64,000 nucleotides of DNA from Parasponia andersonii (GCA_002914805.1 JXTB01000083.1:976251-1040250), one strand, 5' to 3'; numbered from the stretch's first letter, positions 1 through 13,304 are shown. The notes: a model not told the origin generated them from the letters alone. Numbers and translations are program-made.

Positions 1-262
1 AAACACGTCTATATAAAACCTTTTAAACAATGCACAGCTATATAACAAATCAACTCTATTAAAAAAAAAATCCCAATTCAAACAATCACAGAGTCTTCTA
101 CTAATGCATGCATGAGAATAATTAAAGAAATAATCTTCAAGAAAAATTATTCAAATTTACTTGGATGTACAATATTATTATTGTGTTTGACAATCATTTA
201 TTGAAAAAAAATTTCAAAAATGGCTAGAATTACACAACGAAGTTGGATATATATATATATAT
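1..262. other. AT-rich intergenic sequence
   Basis: No gene or recognisable repeat is seen. The stretch ends in a (TA)n run at about 247-262 that directly abuts the first MITE copy. Confidence 0.5.
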
Positions 263-485
263 GGGCACCAATCCAGTAGGTATTTTTTTTTTACCTATGC
301 ATAGGTATCAATTTGGCCAATGAAAATTTAGCATGCACATTTTTTTATTATAAAAAATAAGAAAAAGAAAGAACATTAATAATGCACGTCTTTTCATGCA
401 CTTCATTATAACCATTGGTGATCCATGGCTAAAAAAAAAATACCTACTCATAGGTAAAAAAAAATACCTATTGAATTGGCAACCT
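263..485. mobile_element. Micron-like MITE, copy 1
   Basis: About 223 bp. The left end reads GGGCACCAATCCAGTAGG and the right end, reverse complemented, reads GGTTGCCAATTCAATAGG, so the ends form imperfect inverted repeats. Each is followed inward by a T run and an ACCTATG motif. Both flanks are (TA)n microsatellite. The same body recurs at 12851, 13097, 13328, 48674 and 52720. There is no coding capacity. The (TA)n flanks recall the Micron type of MITE described in rice; the family assignment is inference. Confidence 0.75.
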
Positions 486-639
486 ATATATATATATAAA
501 GCATGAAATAAGGACTAGGCGTACATTTATTTATACAATATTTTTAATGTAAAGAGTATTATAAAGTTACTCTAATAAATTATTACATTACGTGATGTAT
601 TCTACATATGCTTGATTAATTTTTAGTACTATAGTAAAG

Positions 640-850
640 GAGCTATAATTCATATATTTTTAACCTATTTATAAGTATTTTTTTAGCTGTTAGATTATTA
701 TCAAACGATTATTATAATTTGAATAGTTAGAAAAACATACATATTATTTAATGTTATTTTTTTTCTATCTTTTTATGTTTGATAAATTTTAATTGGATAA
801 AACAATATTTTTAGTATATAAATAAGTAAAAAAAAAAAATGGTGCCCATA
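640..850. mobile_element. Diverged copy of the (TA)n-flanked MITE
   Basis: The order of internal motifs matches the younger copies: AACCTAT followed by a T run, AGCTGTTAGATTATTATC, then a T-rich block and a terminal TGGTGCCCATA at 840-850. Many substitutions blur the left end. It lies just downstream of the last surviving exon of the minus-strand MATH pseudogene, so it may have helped truncate that gene. Confidence 0.5.
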
Positions 851-903
851 CAAAGAAACTCAATTAATAAAAAATTAGATAGATAGATCATATAGGTACG
901 TAC

Positions 904-1639
904 CTCGGAGACAAAGGTACTTGTCCTGAATTTGATCGTATATGTAGAAATTGAAAAGAGCATTGACTTCGGAACCAAGGGGGAGAGAATTAGAATCTGC
1001 CATCTCCAAGTAAATAGAGATATATCCTTCACCATCGTTTTCTTCGTCTCCCTTTGGATGTATATGAAGGAACCTAGCATACATAATTAATGAATACACA
1101 TCAATGTAATTAATAAATGGATATTATTTAGAATTATTTTAATTATTTGAAAGAATATAAAAGTATAATTTCATATAAGATTACTAGGCACTATTTGTAG
1201 CCACCAGCCTCAAACTCATTTAAGATAACATTGGAAAGCAATTTTTCAGAAAATTCGTTGAAGTACTCGATCTTAAACAAATAGTGACTCGGCGCAGTAT
1301 CTCTTTCTGAAAATATTAAAAAGTAAATTAATACAAAATTATGTGCATGATATAATAATAATACCACCAATTTAGGTATTTATAGAATAATATTTTCATA
1401 AATTGTATAGTGATAAATCGCGTATGATATCGATGATATTAAAAAAGTTAAATACTTAACATTATTTATGTGTATATAGATGGATTAATAAAAGAACGAA
1501 GTCCAAAACTAAATGCAAAAAAGTCTAATTAGAAGAAGTCAGGCTCCAAGGATAAACGTTTACCTCTTAAAGTTGCCTTATCGTTCGGCCAAAAAGCTTT
1601 GTGCAGCTTCTTAACCAGTTGATTAATTATCATCATCAT
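904..1639 (-). pseudogene. MATH-domain protein gene, truncated pseudogene
   Basis: Three exons on the minus strand: 1639-1564 (starts at the first of three ATG codons, MMMIINQLVKKLHKAFWPND), 1306-1192 and 1073-904. They join in frame at GT-AG sites to give a TRAF/MATH-like N-terminal part, with HYLFKIEYFNEFSE, FEAGGYK and GEGYISIYLEMADS. MATH domains bind peptide partners and in plants often act in ubiquitin-linked or stress pathways. The codon across the second splice junction, where the family has Trp in GGYKW, reads TAG, a nonsense change. No exon is found after the donor at 903-902; a degraded MITE lies there instead. A second MATH remnant lies at 13591-25706. Family call is firm, exact role unknown. 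Confidence 0.75.
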
Positions 1640-1699
1640 GCTCGATCGGTGATCACTGAAAGAAAGATAAGAGGAAAATAAAAGAATAGGAAAGTGAAA

Positions 1700-2454
1700 A
1701 ACGTCTTATGGTGAATCGCTTCCTATGGTTTAAAGCTACTTCAAGTGCGGATAGTAACCTATATTATATCCTATTTATATATAGAGATCTATTCATTATT
1801 AAGTAACTCGAATTTCAGCTTGATTAGGATTCTTCTCTTTATATATAATAATATTAATAAATTAATTACTCGTGGCTAAATCTTTTCATAGGATCCTGAT
1901 CAATTTAGACTGTTTGACTTGGACTAGTTATGGTTCTATATGTAACCTAAACCGTCGCATACCCCAAAAAAAAAAAACAAAATCAGTTTGCAATATTTCA
2001 TTTATTTTATATTTTGTCTTTTAAATTAACCTCCTCATCTCTTTGAGAGTGTAAAAGAACCCTGGAATTTGATGTTTTATTATAGAGTGCCTTAATTCTA
2101 AGTATTTTCACTATTTTTAAAATTTTAATCTTTTATATCTGCTAAATTTTTAAAATTAATAGAAAGTCGTGAAATTTTCCATGTTTATATTACATTTTCA
2201 CCATATTTTTGGATGCATAGATAGTTCTTTGAGAACTATCAAATCACTAGCACACTTAGAAAAATCAAATTAAATATCGTTTGGGAACTAGCATAAATAA
2301 TTCTTTTAAATTTAATTAATTTAACTTTCATTAATGAGAAAATGTTCTAAAGTCATATTGAATTAATATATATATATTTTAAAAGTGGGGATTAACTAAT
2401 AATCTCTACTTATTATAAATTAAACACTTATTACAAATTAAAGGAAAATACCTA
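1700..2454. other. AT-rich intergenic sequence
   Basis: No coding signal, RNA gene or clear repeat was recognised. The base composition matches the surrounding intergenic DNA. Confidence 0.4.
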
Positions 2455-2592
2455 CTACTAGCCAATCCCCACTCCACCCCACCCTATTAGGAATAATAAG
2501 TTTTCACGCATATCCCAATGTAACTCGAACTTAGGACCGAGATTTTAAGTAGTGAGTGCTCTTACTACTTGAGTTAACCCACTTTGTCAAAT
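2455..2592 (-). mobile_element. Possible tRNA-derived SINE fragment
   Basis: On the minus strand the sequence resembles a degraded tRNA-like head. A box A-like stretch (GTTAACTCAAGTAGTAAGAG) is followed about 35 bp later by a box B-like AAGTTCGAGTTAC. A related stretch with a deletion occurs at 46947-47075, and both share TATTCCTAATA further on. No tail or target duplication was found, so this is a tentative call. Confidence 0.35.
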
Positions 2593-3594
2593 TTCAATAT
2601 ATATACATAGAGGGTAAGATTTCAATAGAGTTTTTTGTTTTTCGATAAGTAATTTAATTTGAACTATTGGATTTTGATCTAATGGCTATAAGAATATTAA
2701 TAATTTTACTAAAAATTTTAATATAATTAATACCTATATAAATATAGAAAATTATTTAAAACTTAAATATAATTAATACCTACATAAATATAGAAGGTTA
2801 TTTAAAACTATCCTGTTTATGACTCGATAAGTTGGACAATTATATTTTTTAACAAATTTTCTTTCCATTTTTTTTCTTTCCCATTCCTAATATGCTATTT
2901 TTTTTTAGGATTCAAGTATATTACTTTAATACATTTTCTCTTTGTCTTTTTTTTTTTTTTAATTTCACGTTTTCTTCACTTTTTTGATATTTCATACACA
3001 TTATATTTGGAATATATCTCAACATCACGTACATTTATTTTTTTGGTGGAAGGTACTTTTTTTCAAAATTGAAAAAAAAAACTATGTCTATTTTTATTTT
3101 ATTCATGATAGCATATAGATATTAATTTACTAAACTCCCTTTTTAATATGTACTTTACATTTTTAATCCTATTATAAAGTTTAGCATTTTTTACTTTTTT
3201 TCCTTTTGCTACCATTAGAATATTAGACATATACTCCTAGCTAATTTAATAAAGGAAAATACAACTGCATTAAAAATTCACATTACAATTGTCAAAAAAA
3301 AGGGGCAAAAAACTTACATTATACATGTAATCTTGTTCCTAGCTACTTTCTATTACATAGGACACAATAATTATTTTTAAAAACTATGTGCAATTCAGAT
3401 CTGATAAAATTATGTATTAAATATAAATTTTTGAAACATTACTTTCTAGAACATAATGATAATACAATGCTATTGTAAGAAGGCATGTATAGTATAATAG
3501 AAGAAACTGAAGGAAAATGGACATTAAAGAAAATACCTCTATGATTGATGATAATGTTTATACAGGCTAAGATAAATTAGAGAATCAAAAAGAA
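2593..3594. other. AT-rich intergenic sequence
   Basis: Contains a near-duplicate of about 55 bp around 2710-2810 (TAATACCTAYATAAATATAG twice) but no gene or identifiable transposon. Confidence 0.4.
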
Positions 3595-3975
3595 ATATCT
3601 ACAATTACAATCACGAAAGTTTTACAAATGGCATATGTATGTAATATTAAATTATCTGAAAAATATAGTTTGTAAATAATTTAATTGATATAATTTTATA
3701 AGAACTATGCAAACTATTAAGGTTTCATTACAATTATAATTTTGAAAGTTTTACAAATAAAAAATATATATAATATTAAATTATCCAAAAACTATAGTTT
3801 GTTAGTTGATATAATTTCATAAGAACTACGCAAATTATTAAAGGTTCCATTAAAATTATAATTACGCAAGTTTTATAAATAGCATATTAATATAATATTA
3901 AATTATCCTAAAAATATAGTTTGTAAATAATTTAATTGATATAATTTTATAAGAACTACGCAGACTATTATGGGT
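3595..3975. repeat. Three-copy tandem repeat, about 122-129 bp units
   Basis: The motif GAAAGTTTTACAAAT with its following sequence (AATATTAAATTATC, ATAGTTTGT, TTGATATAATTT, ATAAGAACTA) occurs at about 3615, 3744 and 3866. The spacings are 129 and 122 bp. The units are diverged from each other. No coding function is apparent. Confidence 0.8.
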
Positions 3976-4065
3976 TCCATTTTAATTTTTCAATAAATAT
4001 GTATTAACATTTTTAAAAAAATTATAAAAGAAATAAAATATTATAAATATGCAATTACCCATGGA

Positions 4066-4121
4066 TGGAGCCAAAATAAGAGTGAAAATATGTAGAGCCA
4101 AAATAAGAGTGAAAATATGTA
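4066..4121. repeat. 27-bp direct duplication
   Basis: GAGCCAAAATAAGAGTGAAA plus ATATGT occurs twice in direct succession. A short local tandem duplication. Confidence 0.8.
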
Positions 4122-7100
4122 AAATTTACCTGTTATTCTAAGTTATTTTCAACTTTGTCAAAATACTCATTAATGGAGAAAAACAAAATTTCTATTGAAA
4201 ATTCTCTCATATATATATATATATATACACATTTACAAAATCCCATGTATTTTTAAGAAATATGGCAAAATTCTTTTAAATTTATTTTTTTATTACAAAA
4301 AGCCTCGTAATTTAACTAATTTTAAATCCAACCTAAAATTTTCCCTAGAAGATAATGTAACAACTAATATTAAAATGTACTGCAATTACAAATTAACGAT
4401 TTTCAATAAGTAAAGTTGTTTATTGATACATTTCATTTTATACATACATGTAATTACAAACCAGTGTGTGTGTAAGAGAGAGAGCCAACTAAAACTCATG
4501 CTCATTGGCTGTACAAGAACCAAATTAGAGTTTGAAAATTGTTGCAACAGAATATATAATACCTACCGGCATTACAAAACAGTCAAATAATATGAAGTTG
4601 TTTCGTGACACATTTTATTTCATAACGCAAACAAAGAGTTGCCCTTGATATCAATGGCTCAAGGATTAAAAAACTTAGACAGCCGTCTAAGACCTCTGTC
4701 ATATATGTACTTCTGTTCATATTGGGCAACCAAATGGGTTTTTTTTTTTTTTGCAAAAAACTGTAAACAGAGTAAGAAGATGCAGAAAACGAGGCTTTTT
4801 TTTTTAATTAAGAAAACTAATTTAAATATTTAAAAGACAGTACATTCTAATTATTTTTGAATTTAATGTAACACTCACATAGTATAAAGAATAAAGAGTC
4901 CTAAGACAATTATTTTTTAAAAACTACTATTTTTGTACCAAAATAATATTTGTATTTATTTATGTTATTTAATTAAAAAAATTTCTGCTACTTCACTCAA
5001 TGATGAGTCCAAAGACGATCCATTTTTTTTTGAAACTACTAATTCTTCTACCAAAATAATATTTACCTTTATTTGTGTTATTAAATTTTTTAAAAAAATT
5101 TCTACTATCTCAATTTTTCTTGCAAACTGCTTATATTTTGTTAAAAGCCTTATGTGAGTAACACATCACACACTCTTTTTAATTTGTCTTTAATAATAAA
5201 GTGACTCTAGATTTTAAAAAAAAATGAGACAAGTGCAAAGATAGGAATATTTAAAACTAGGGACAAAAATAATATTTTATAATAATTTAAGAATCAAGAT
5301 CAAATTGTTTCCATCCTTCTCTAATGGAAGAGTAGTTAGTCAAAATGGGATTTGTCTAGGGTAGGCTAAAAATGAGTTTTACCCTAAATTAATCACCATG
5401 AGTGAAAAAAAAGTGAAGGAACTAAGAGTTAATCTCGTATCTGGCACGAACCTATTACTCAAGGTTTATTTCAGTCTTTAAACTTCAGAGAAGGACTATA
5501 TTAGCACCCCTCCTAAATATAAAAACACCCTATATACCAATAAAATGATTAATTAACACAGCTTAAAAGAAGTTAAGAATTTCCTATGCACCCCACCATC
5601 CAAAAGCCATCCCTTCTAATTTGTTTAACTTCTTCTTCAACTCTTCATCTACACTTTTCATTTCCTTTGATTTCTTTTGTTTTGTTATTATTTTTTCGTT
5701 GGTTAAACTTTCTTTTTCACCTTCCAATTCTTTGTGTTTGCAACATTTGTCTTAAGAATCAAAGTTGATGAACAAAAGAAATAATACTATATATAAAAAG
5801 ATCTACACTTGTCTAATCTTTTTATCTGAAGCTTGTTAAATATTTATTTAGAAAAGAGGTCCAAATAAATACTCAAATCATAATGACTTATCATTGATTT
5901 AAATGAAATGTGAAAGAAAACAAAGGTTCTCCATTTTAGTTTGATTTTTGCTATCATTGAGTCTTCATGCCATTATTTTTTTGCTAGAGAAAAAACTCAA
6001 AGCTATATATTTTTTTAGATCGATTGCATATTGAGGACTGCATCTGTATTCTTGGTGTTTTATTGCTCAGATCTTTAATTTCTATATGGAATTAATTTTG
6101 CAGAAAAATTAATTACAAGATAGAGTGTACAGTATAGGCCAAACATGCTTTAAAATTTAAGGGCATATTTGTATTTTAAATGAAAATTTAAGAAAAAAAA
6201 AGGTGCTCTAATACAAGGAGAGGGTGCAAATATAGCCCCCCAACTTCAAATTGTCCCTATTTTTGTACCTAGATTTTTCTTTTATCTCATTTAATTCTGT
6301 TATATATGGACACAAAAATCTATATCTTAATTTTGAATTATTTCAAAATCTCATTTTAGACCAAAAAATTTAAAATATTTTATCCAGTCTATCACAATGT
6401 ATCATTTAAATTCAACCATCGCTTTATTACTAAAATACAATAAATATATATATATATATATATATATCACTCATATGCACCACTTATATGCACCTTTAAA
6501 CAAAAATATTTTTAGCATTTTGCTAGGAAAAAAAAGAGATAATACCAAAAATTATTTCATTTAAGAATATAAATAAAATCAAAATTTATTTTGGTACAAT
6601 AATAGTAAGTTTTGGTACAAAAGTTAAAAAGAAACTTTTATTTTGTTCATAACTTAGATGAGTTTTCGCTATAAGTTCAAATATAAGTAGGATGCATTGT
6701 TATTTTTAATATTTAAAATAATTTTTTTAGAAATTTATATAAAATACTAAAGATTTATAAATATTTTATGTTTTTTTTCCAAAATTTTAAATTACCCAAT
6801 GTTTTTTTGGAAAAAAAATAAAAACAAGCGGAGAAAAATGCTAAAGACACGTCCCAATTATATTAGCACCTATCAAAAGTGCCAAATCCCAGACTGTCCA
6901 AAAGAGAATCAAATAAATTAAAAAAGTTAACAGAGAGTTTAGCCATAAGAGCAAAGAAAAAAAAAAAAAAAAAACAAAGTCATTCTTAAAAGGCTAAAGT
7001 TAAAACAACTAATAAAATAGGAAATAAAAAACGAATCCGTATAGAAAAGTAGAAACCGAAACCTTACAATCGGAACAACCGCCTCATTAAAACCTAGAAA

Positions 7101-7700
7101 GAGCAAAACTCGAAGAGAAAAAAACTCTAATCGAGAGACAGAATACAATGCTCAGGTCAACGAAATCTTAAAATACTAGGGCCACAAAATAAATATATTA
7201 CTTAATTAATAAATAGCACGTATCCAAACTAATATTGAAATATATAATATAACTTAGTTTTTCAATAACTTATTTAATAGAAAAATACCTTTTTAAAACT
7301 CCACTTAAGTGTAAGTGTAACTCACGCTATTTTTCATAAAAAAGGAGATGATATGGACTTAAACTTATATTTTGATGGACTGGGTACTAATATATGAGCA
7401 TTTTAAAGTTTTGAGGCAAAAATGAGATTTTGATCGCAGTTACGGGTCCAAAAGAGGAAAATTATCTATTCATTTATAACAAAAGTAAAGTAGTAGTTGA
7501 TCTAAGGGTTTTTGAAAGTGTGTGGAAGAAGACGGTACGAATCTTGATTTATCTATAAATTTTATAATAAAATTATAAAAAATAATATAAAAATTAAAAT
7601 TAAATAAGAAGAAATAAAAATTCGGAGCCAAAATAAGCACGTTTTAAAATTTTAAAATTTAGGGGCAAAAATGGGAGTTGAGTTATAATTCGGGGCTAGA
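4122..7700. other. Intergenic sequence without a supported gene
   Basis: Short open frames exist but have low-complexity, AT-driven composition and no family resemblance. A (TA)n microsatellite lies at about 6445-6467 and A runs are frequent. Nothing else was recognised until the 5' region of the SMU2-like gene. Confidence 0.5.
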
Positions 7701-7851
7701 TTAGAGGTTAAATACCAGGAAAAACAAAAAAAAGGGGAAATGAGCTAAATCCCTGGCTTGGCTAGGGCTTAGGGGAAGAAAAGAACAGAACAGTGTCCTC
7801 CATAGTTCTTAGTTGAGAAGAAGAAGTTAATTTGTGCTTCTAGTTCTGAGG

Positions 7852-10800
7852 ATGACTTCGTCAAAGAGAAATTACAAGGAGAAAGTTGTTCGTCGCAAGT
7901 GAGTATTCATGAAACGACCATTAGGTTTTCCTCTTCGTCAATTATTCACGATTTTTTTTTTCTTTCCAAATTTTCATCCTTCAATTTTCAATTAAGCAAC
8001 TTTCTTCTCGGTATTCCGATTACTTCCCTATAATTCAATCTTGGCTGTTTTTTTTTTTTTTTTTTTTTGTGTTTCGATTGGGTTTCGTGAAATTGATATA
8101 TATATATAGGTATGAATTCTTGATGAATTAATAGTTTACTGGATTTATGTTTTTGGGGCAGAGAGGAGAAAGCAGAACAACCTGAAGTTCCGAAATACAG
8201 AGACCGAGCAAAAGAGCGTAGGGAGGATCAAAACCCTGATTACGAACCTACTGAACTGGGTTCTTTTCACGCTGTTGCTCCTCCTGGAACCGTCGACATA
8301 AGGTGACATTTTCTTTATTTATTTATTTTTTATTTTTCTTGTTGAAGTGAATAAGGGGTATTTCATGCTTGTTTTTTCCTGATTATTTGGTTGGGTTTTC
8401 TGCATTTTAACTGATATTTATAGGTCAGCTGATGCACAAAAGTTGTCCATCGAGAATAGCAAGTACCTCGGAGGTTTGTTATATTGTTTATGATTTGAAC
8501 TTCTTCGTTGCGTTTGGTTTGAGAATCTTAGAGCTTGCTGTATTCCTGTTGTTTAGTTATTCAAAAAGAACATGTCTTTGGTGTTGTGTATGAAGCATGT
8601 TACATTGAGATGCTTCGCTGTTTGCTAAATCGCTTGAACATTTTGTTGGCACAATGTTGCGCAGGTGATGTGGAGCATACACATTTGGTCAAAGGGTTGG
8701 ATTACGCTTTACTTAACAAAGTACGAAGTGAAATTGACAAGAAACCGGATGCTGCGGATGAAACTGATGGAAACCCTAGGTAACTTGTGTAATTGTTTGA
8801 TGCAGATTTTCAGAGCTAATTATATATCTTCCATGTTTTGTAGACTAAGGTCTAAGTAGATGTTACTCTAGTTAGTGACGGGTGTGGGTAAAAGCTTGGA
8901 GAATGCTACTCCAGTTCATGATCAAATTGAGTGCGAACAAACAGACAATTTAATTGCCATATTTGTGTATTGGGAGAAAAATGTTAACATGCATTTTGCA
9001 ATTGTGAGGTTTAGTATGTCTAGAAATCTAAGTCATCCAGGTTGTTCCTTACAAACATGAAATTCCACTTTTTCTTACAGTTATTTACATATATGGAAAT
9101 TTATATAGATTTGTTAACATTTAGTGAAACCTGACTTTTATTATTGTTTATTTTTTTATTTTTGGTTGATTTATCTACTTTATAAAATCTCGTTTCTTGT
9201 TGCAGATGTTTGTTTTCTTTTTTTCGTTTTGTATTCCTGCCATTTAGTGGGTGATACTTCTTGTGACCCTCTTGAGTCTTAACAGAAAAGGACATTTTCC
9301 TCCCATTTATTGTCATTATCTTCTCTTTTACCAAAGTTTTTCAACTCATAAGGTAGTGATGTAGCTGTATTGTAATACCTGCACTGACAGATTTATGTTG
9401 TTCTATGACAGGGCATCTAAGGAAGATCAACGGCTGTCATTTCGCACTGCGACTGCAAAGGTTCATTAATTTTCTGAATAAACCAAGAGCCCTTTTTATT
9501 TCATTTTAGATCATAAATTGCTTACCTTATGTCGTATGTGTGTTTCAGTCAGTTTATCAATTGATAGTGAAGCCTCAAACTGTTATCAAGTCAAATGAGA
9601 TGTTCCTTCCTGGTCGAATGGCTTTTATTTTCAACATGGTAAATTATATTGGTTGCTTTTGTTGGCTTTTCAGTTTTCTTCCAATGCCACCCTCTGCACT
9701 GGGGGTTAATTGTTCTGGATGATTTAATCTTACTGTATGATTTAATCTTACTGTATGATTTGCACTGCTCTGACAATTTTGTTTATTTTTTTTCCCGGTT
9801 TGGTTGGGGTTTATACCAGGACAATGGATATTCTCACGACATTCCGACCACCGTGCACAGGAGTAAAGCTGACTGCCCACAACCTGAGGTTTATTTTTGT
9901 TGATCCCTTGTGCAATCTTGTTTCCGGTGATGGACATCTTATCCAAATGCCGTGTAATTAATTATTGCGCAGGAAATGGTTACTGTCAGTGTTGATGGTT
10001 CTGTCCTTGATCGGATTGCTAAAATCATGACATATTTACGCCTTGGATCTTCAGGGAAGGTACTCAAAAAGAAAAAGAAGGATAGAGAGCTGAAAGGTAA
10101 TAGCTGTAAGCAACTCTTAGCCAGAATTTTGTGGACATTGCCAAGCATGCAACTGTTAGGTTATTTGATAAATAGAATTGAGTACTGTTATTATTTTTCA
10201 TCAAGGTAAAATCTAGGCAGTATGATATGAAACAGCCGGAATGGGATGATGCCATTCCAATATACATGTCGCTGATGAAGAGATCTGAATATTTAATTCG
10301 TTCCAGAAATTGTTTTCGACTTTCACCACATAACCCTTGTGTGTTTGCTTATGAAATAAATTTTCTGTGTATTTAAATTACAGGAAAGATTTCCGTTCTT
10401 GGTAATGAATATGATGAAGAGGAAAAGCACTCAAAGCCTGATGGTGGATTGTCAAAGAATCAAACTGAACGAGAGATCCTGCCTCCACCTCCCCCTCCTC
10501 CCAAGAAAAATCATGTAGATTCAAGGGAGAAAGAAGGCCCAACTGCTGCTAGAGCAGAAGAAGATGATATCTTTGTTGGTGAAGGTGTGGACTATGCCAT
10601 TCCTGGTAAAGATGGGAGCCAAAGCCCCCTGTCAGAGGATATGGAGGAATCTCCCAGGAATAAGGAGAAAGTTTCCTATTTTACAGAACCTACTTATGGT
10701 CCAGTCCAGCCATCTGCGCTTCCTCAGGAATGGCAAGAAACGGTATGTTGATCCAGCACTTTTTTGGTCTAGGATAAATTGTGCATAAGCAGAAGCTTGT

Positions 10801-11837
10801 GAATGTCTTTAAAATTTGGGATATTTATTTTGATTTAGAGAACAAGGATGAATTAGTATACATTGTATTCGTCTGTTGCTGACTTTATTTTCTGTTATTT
10901 GGCTTCAGAATGGGTACGATGTGATGCAAACTCAAGCACTGGCTGGTGCCTACCAGGGAGACTGGCAGGATTACCAGTACGCTGAACAACTAGCTTATCC
11001 AGATCAGTACCTCCAGCCAGACATGCAGGCTTATGATATGCAAGCTGGGGTAAACAATGTTCCACAAGATCCACGCTTTATGACTCAAGAAGAGAAGGAT
11101 CGGGGCTTAGGTTCCGTGTTTAAGCGGGATGATCAGAGACTTCAACAGTTGAGGGAAAGAGATGCTCGAGAAAAGGATCCTAATTTTATTTCCGAGAGCT
11201 ATTCTGAATGTTACCCAGGATATCAGGAGTATAACCGTGAGATTGTCGATAGTGATGATGAAGATGACTTGTCGAAAATGGACATGGGTGGACGGGTGAG
11301 TGATTTCAGGACAAAACTTTTCGTCAGTTTTGTGCTTGCACAGAGTCATACTTGAATTTCATTTCCTTGTTATTTGAAGTCTGAAGTTTATTTTAAATGA
11401 TTCATTTGGAATGATCGACAAGTGAGATTATTTTTGTGCACTGATTTGCTAGATGTGTATGCTCAATGTTTTTCTTGCGTCCCTTACAAAATGAGTATAT
11501 TAAAATTGTGAGCCAAAAAAAGTGGTTGCTTTCGAAGAACTAACCAATCGTCACTTTCTAACAGGCGAAAGGTCGCCTTCATCGATGGGACTTTGAGACA
11601 GAAGAGGAGTGGGCAACGTACAATGAGCAGAAGGAAGCAATGCCAAAGGCTGCATTTCAATTTGGTGTGAAGATGCAAGATGGTCGGAAGACGCGAAAGC
11701 AGAACAAGGACCAGAAACTCACTAATGAGCTTCACAAGATCAACAAGATACTTGCCAGAAAGAAGACAGAAAAGGAGAATGGAGAGAATGTTCACCATGA
11801 TGATGATTTACAACCAGGAAAGAAGCTTCGAGTATGA
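7852..11837 (+). CDS. SMU2: RED/IK family splicing factor, SMU2-like
   Basis: Eleven coding exons with GT-AG introns: 7852-7898, 8162-8302, 8424-8473, 8665-8779, 9412-9460, 9549-9638, 9820-9888, 9973-10096, 10384-10742, 10909-11295, 11565-11837. They total 1704 nt and join in one frame for 567 aa. The N-terminal RED_N region (about residues 25-230) includes KYRDRAKERREDQNPDYEP and LVKGLDYALLNKVRSEI. A Lys-rich stretch follows near 215-228, then a seven-Pro run at 262-268, and a RED_C region near the end (RLHRWDFETEEEWATYNEQK). In plants SMU2 is a nuclear partner of the WD-repeat protein SMU1 and affects splice-site choice as part of the spliceosome. The start is the first ATG, giving the family's MTSSKRNYKEKVVRRK beginning. 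No in-frame stop or frameshift is seen; this gene appears intact. Confidence 0.95.
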
Positions 11838-12850
11838 AGTTGGAAGCTCCCTAATACTTGTAACATTATTTTTGGGCTTTTTACAGTTGTACCTTTCAGA
11901 CATGGAGATGCTCTTAATTTGATATGCAAACAAGATCAGATTCAATATTGTATCTTCTTTTCCGAATATCGATTCCCTCACTCCCTTCTGTTAAAATTCA
12001 GTAGATAATGGCAACGTACTAATGATAAAATGCTTCTTTGTATGCTCCATTTGGAAGACTGGAAAACAAACGCAACCGAAGAGGGATGAGGGAAGAGGTC
12101 ACGTGAGAGAGAGGTGGAATTCTGTGTGTGTGTGGCTATTAAAAGTTGAACCAAAGGCAATAAGTCGGAAACGATGTTTGGTGTAGTGGAAAAGGGCTCA
12201 AATGGTGCGTTGTAATCTTATACAATTTGTTCTATATCTATATAACTTCTTCTTTATATGTTTTTTTATTGGGATAGTATCAAAAAATAATAATAAAAAA
12301 AAACCTCACCACGTTTTGCCTTTAGCGGGAAAAAAAAAAATCCGCACTTTTTTTTTTTTTTTTTTTACTAATATAAAATATAACATTTGATTTATGTTTT
12401 TATATAAAATCTCAGTAGATATACGTATATAGTTAAAACTGTTTTCAAAATTTTTTTTGTGTGTGTTCGAGGAATGTTATAGTTAGGCTTCTGCGGGATT
12501 GATTATTTCTTGATCTAGACAGTTTTTTTCTGGCTAAATCTAGTCCTCATGAATAAATACATTATTGTAACAATTTTAATTTTTAATTTTGACCGTATAT
12601 TTGAATCCGGTGAAATTTGATAGAATAACACGAATAAAATGTAATGTATTATTTCATATTAATGAAAAAGCTTTTTTTTTTTATACTATCCCTTTTTTAT
12701 TTTCTTTTAAATCAAAATAATAGTAAGTTGTAAAAGAGCCTCTTTTAAAACAAAAAATTTGACCTCTTTTTTAATTTCAAAATTAATTTTAAATAAAATA
12801 TTCATTAATTATATTGATGTATATTCATTCATTATTGACTATACTATATA
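11838..12850. other. 3' flank of the SMU2-like gene and intergenic DNA
   Basis: The first hundred or so bases after the stop are probably 3' UTR. A CT/GA-rich patch and a (GT)n run occur near 12120-12135. No further gene is seen. Confidence 0.4.
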
Positions 12851-13082
12851 GAGCACCAATCTAGCAAGTATTTTTTTAACCTATACAGAGGTATCTTTTT
12901 AACTAATAAAAATTTATCACGCATATTTTTTTAAAATAAAAAATATGAAAAAGAAATAATATTAAATATGCAAGTCTTTTCATACATTTTATTATAGTCG
13001 TTGGATCACCATTAGATAATGATCCAACGGTTAAAAAAAATATCTGCACATAGGTTAAAAAAATATCTATTATATTGGCAAT
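12851..13082. mobile_element. Micron-like MITE, first of three adjacent copies
   Basis: The left end GAGCACCAATCTAGCAAG and the right end, reverse complemented TTGCCAATATAATAGATA, are the family's inverted termini. The interior carries the TTGGATCAC / GTGATCCAA inner inverted repeat. It is more diverged than the 48674 and 52720 copies and is separated from the next copy by a short (TA)n run. Confidence 0.65.
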
Positions 13083-13096
13083 TATTATATATATAT

Positions 13097-13304
13097 GTAC
13101 ACGAATTCAATAAGTATTTTATATATATATATATAGGTATTATTTTAGCTAATTAAAATTTATTTTATATATTTTTTATGATAAAAAATAAAAAAATAAT
13201 ATTAATGATATACGTCTTTTTATGTACATCATTATTGTTAAATCATTATTAAACGATGATTTAATGATAAAAAAAATACCTAATAAAAATATCTATTGGC
13301 AACC
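13097..13304. mobile_element. Micron-like MITE, second adjacent copy, diverged
   Basis: The right end ATCTATTGGCAACC and left end ACGAATTCAATAAGTATT match the family termini. The interior keeps the motif order (AGCTAATTAAAATTTAT, TACGTCTTTTTATG, AAATCATTATTAAACG) with many changes. (TA)n lies on both sides and also inside, near 13120-13135. Confidence 0.55.

Noticed and set aside
8535..8783. Open frame beginning in an intron of the SMU2-like gene
   Set aside because: It reads through intron 3 into exon 4; the spliced model joins the conserved protein better.
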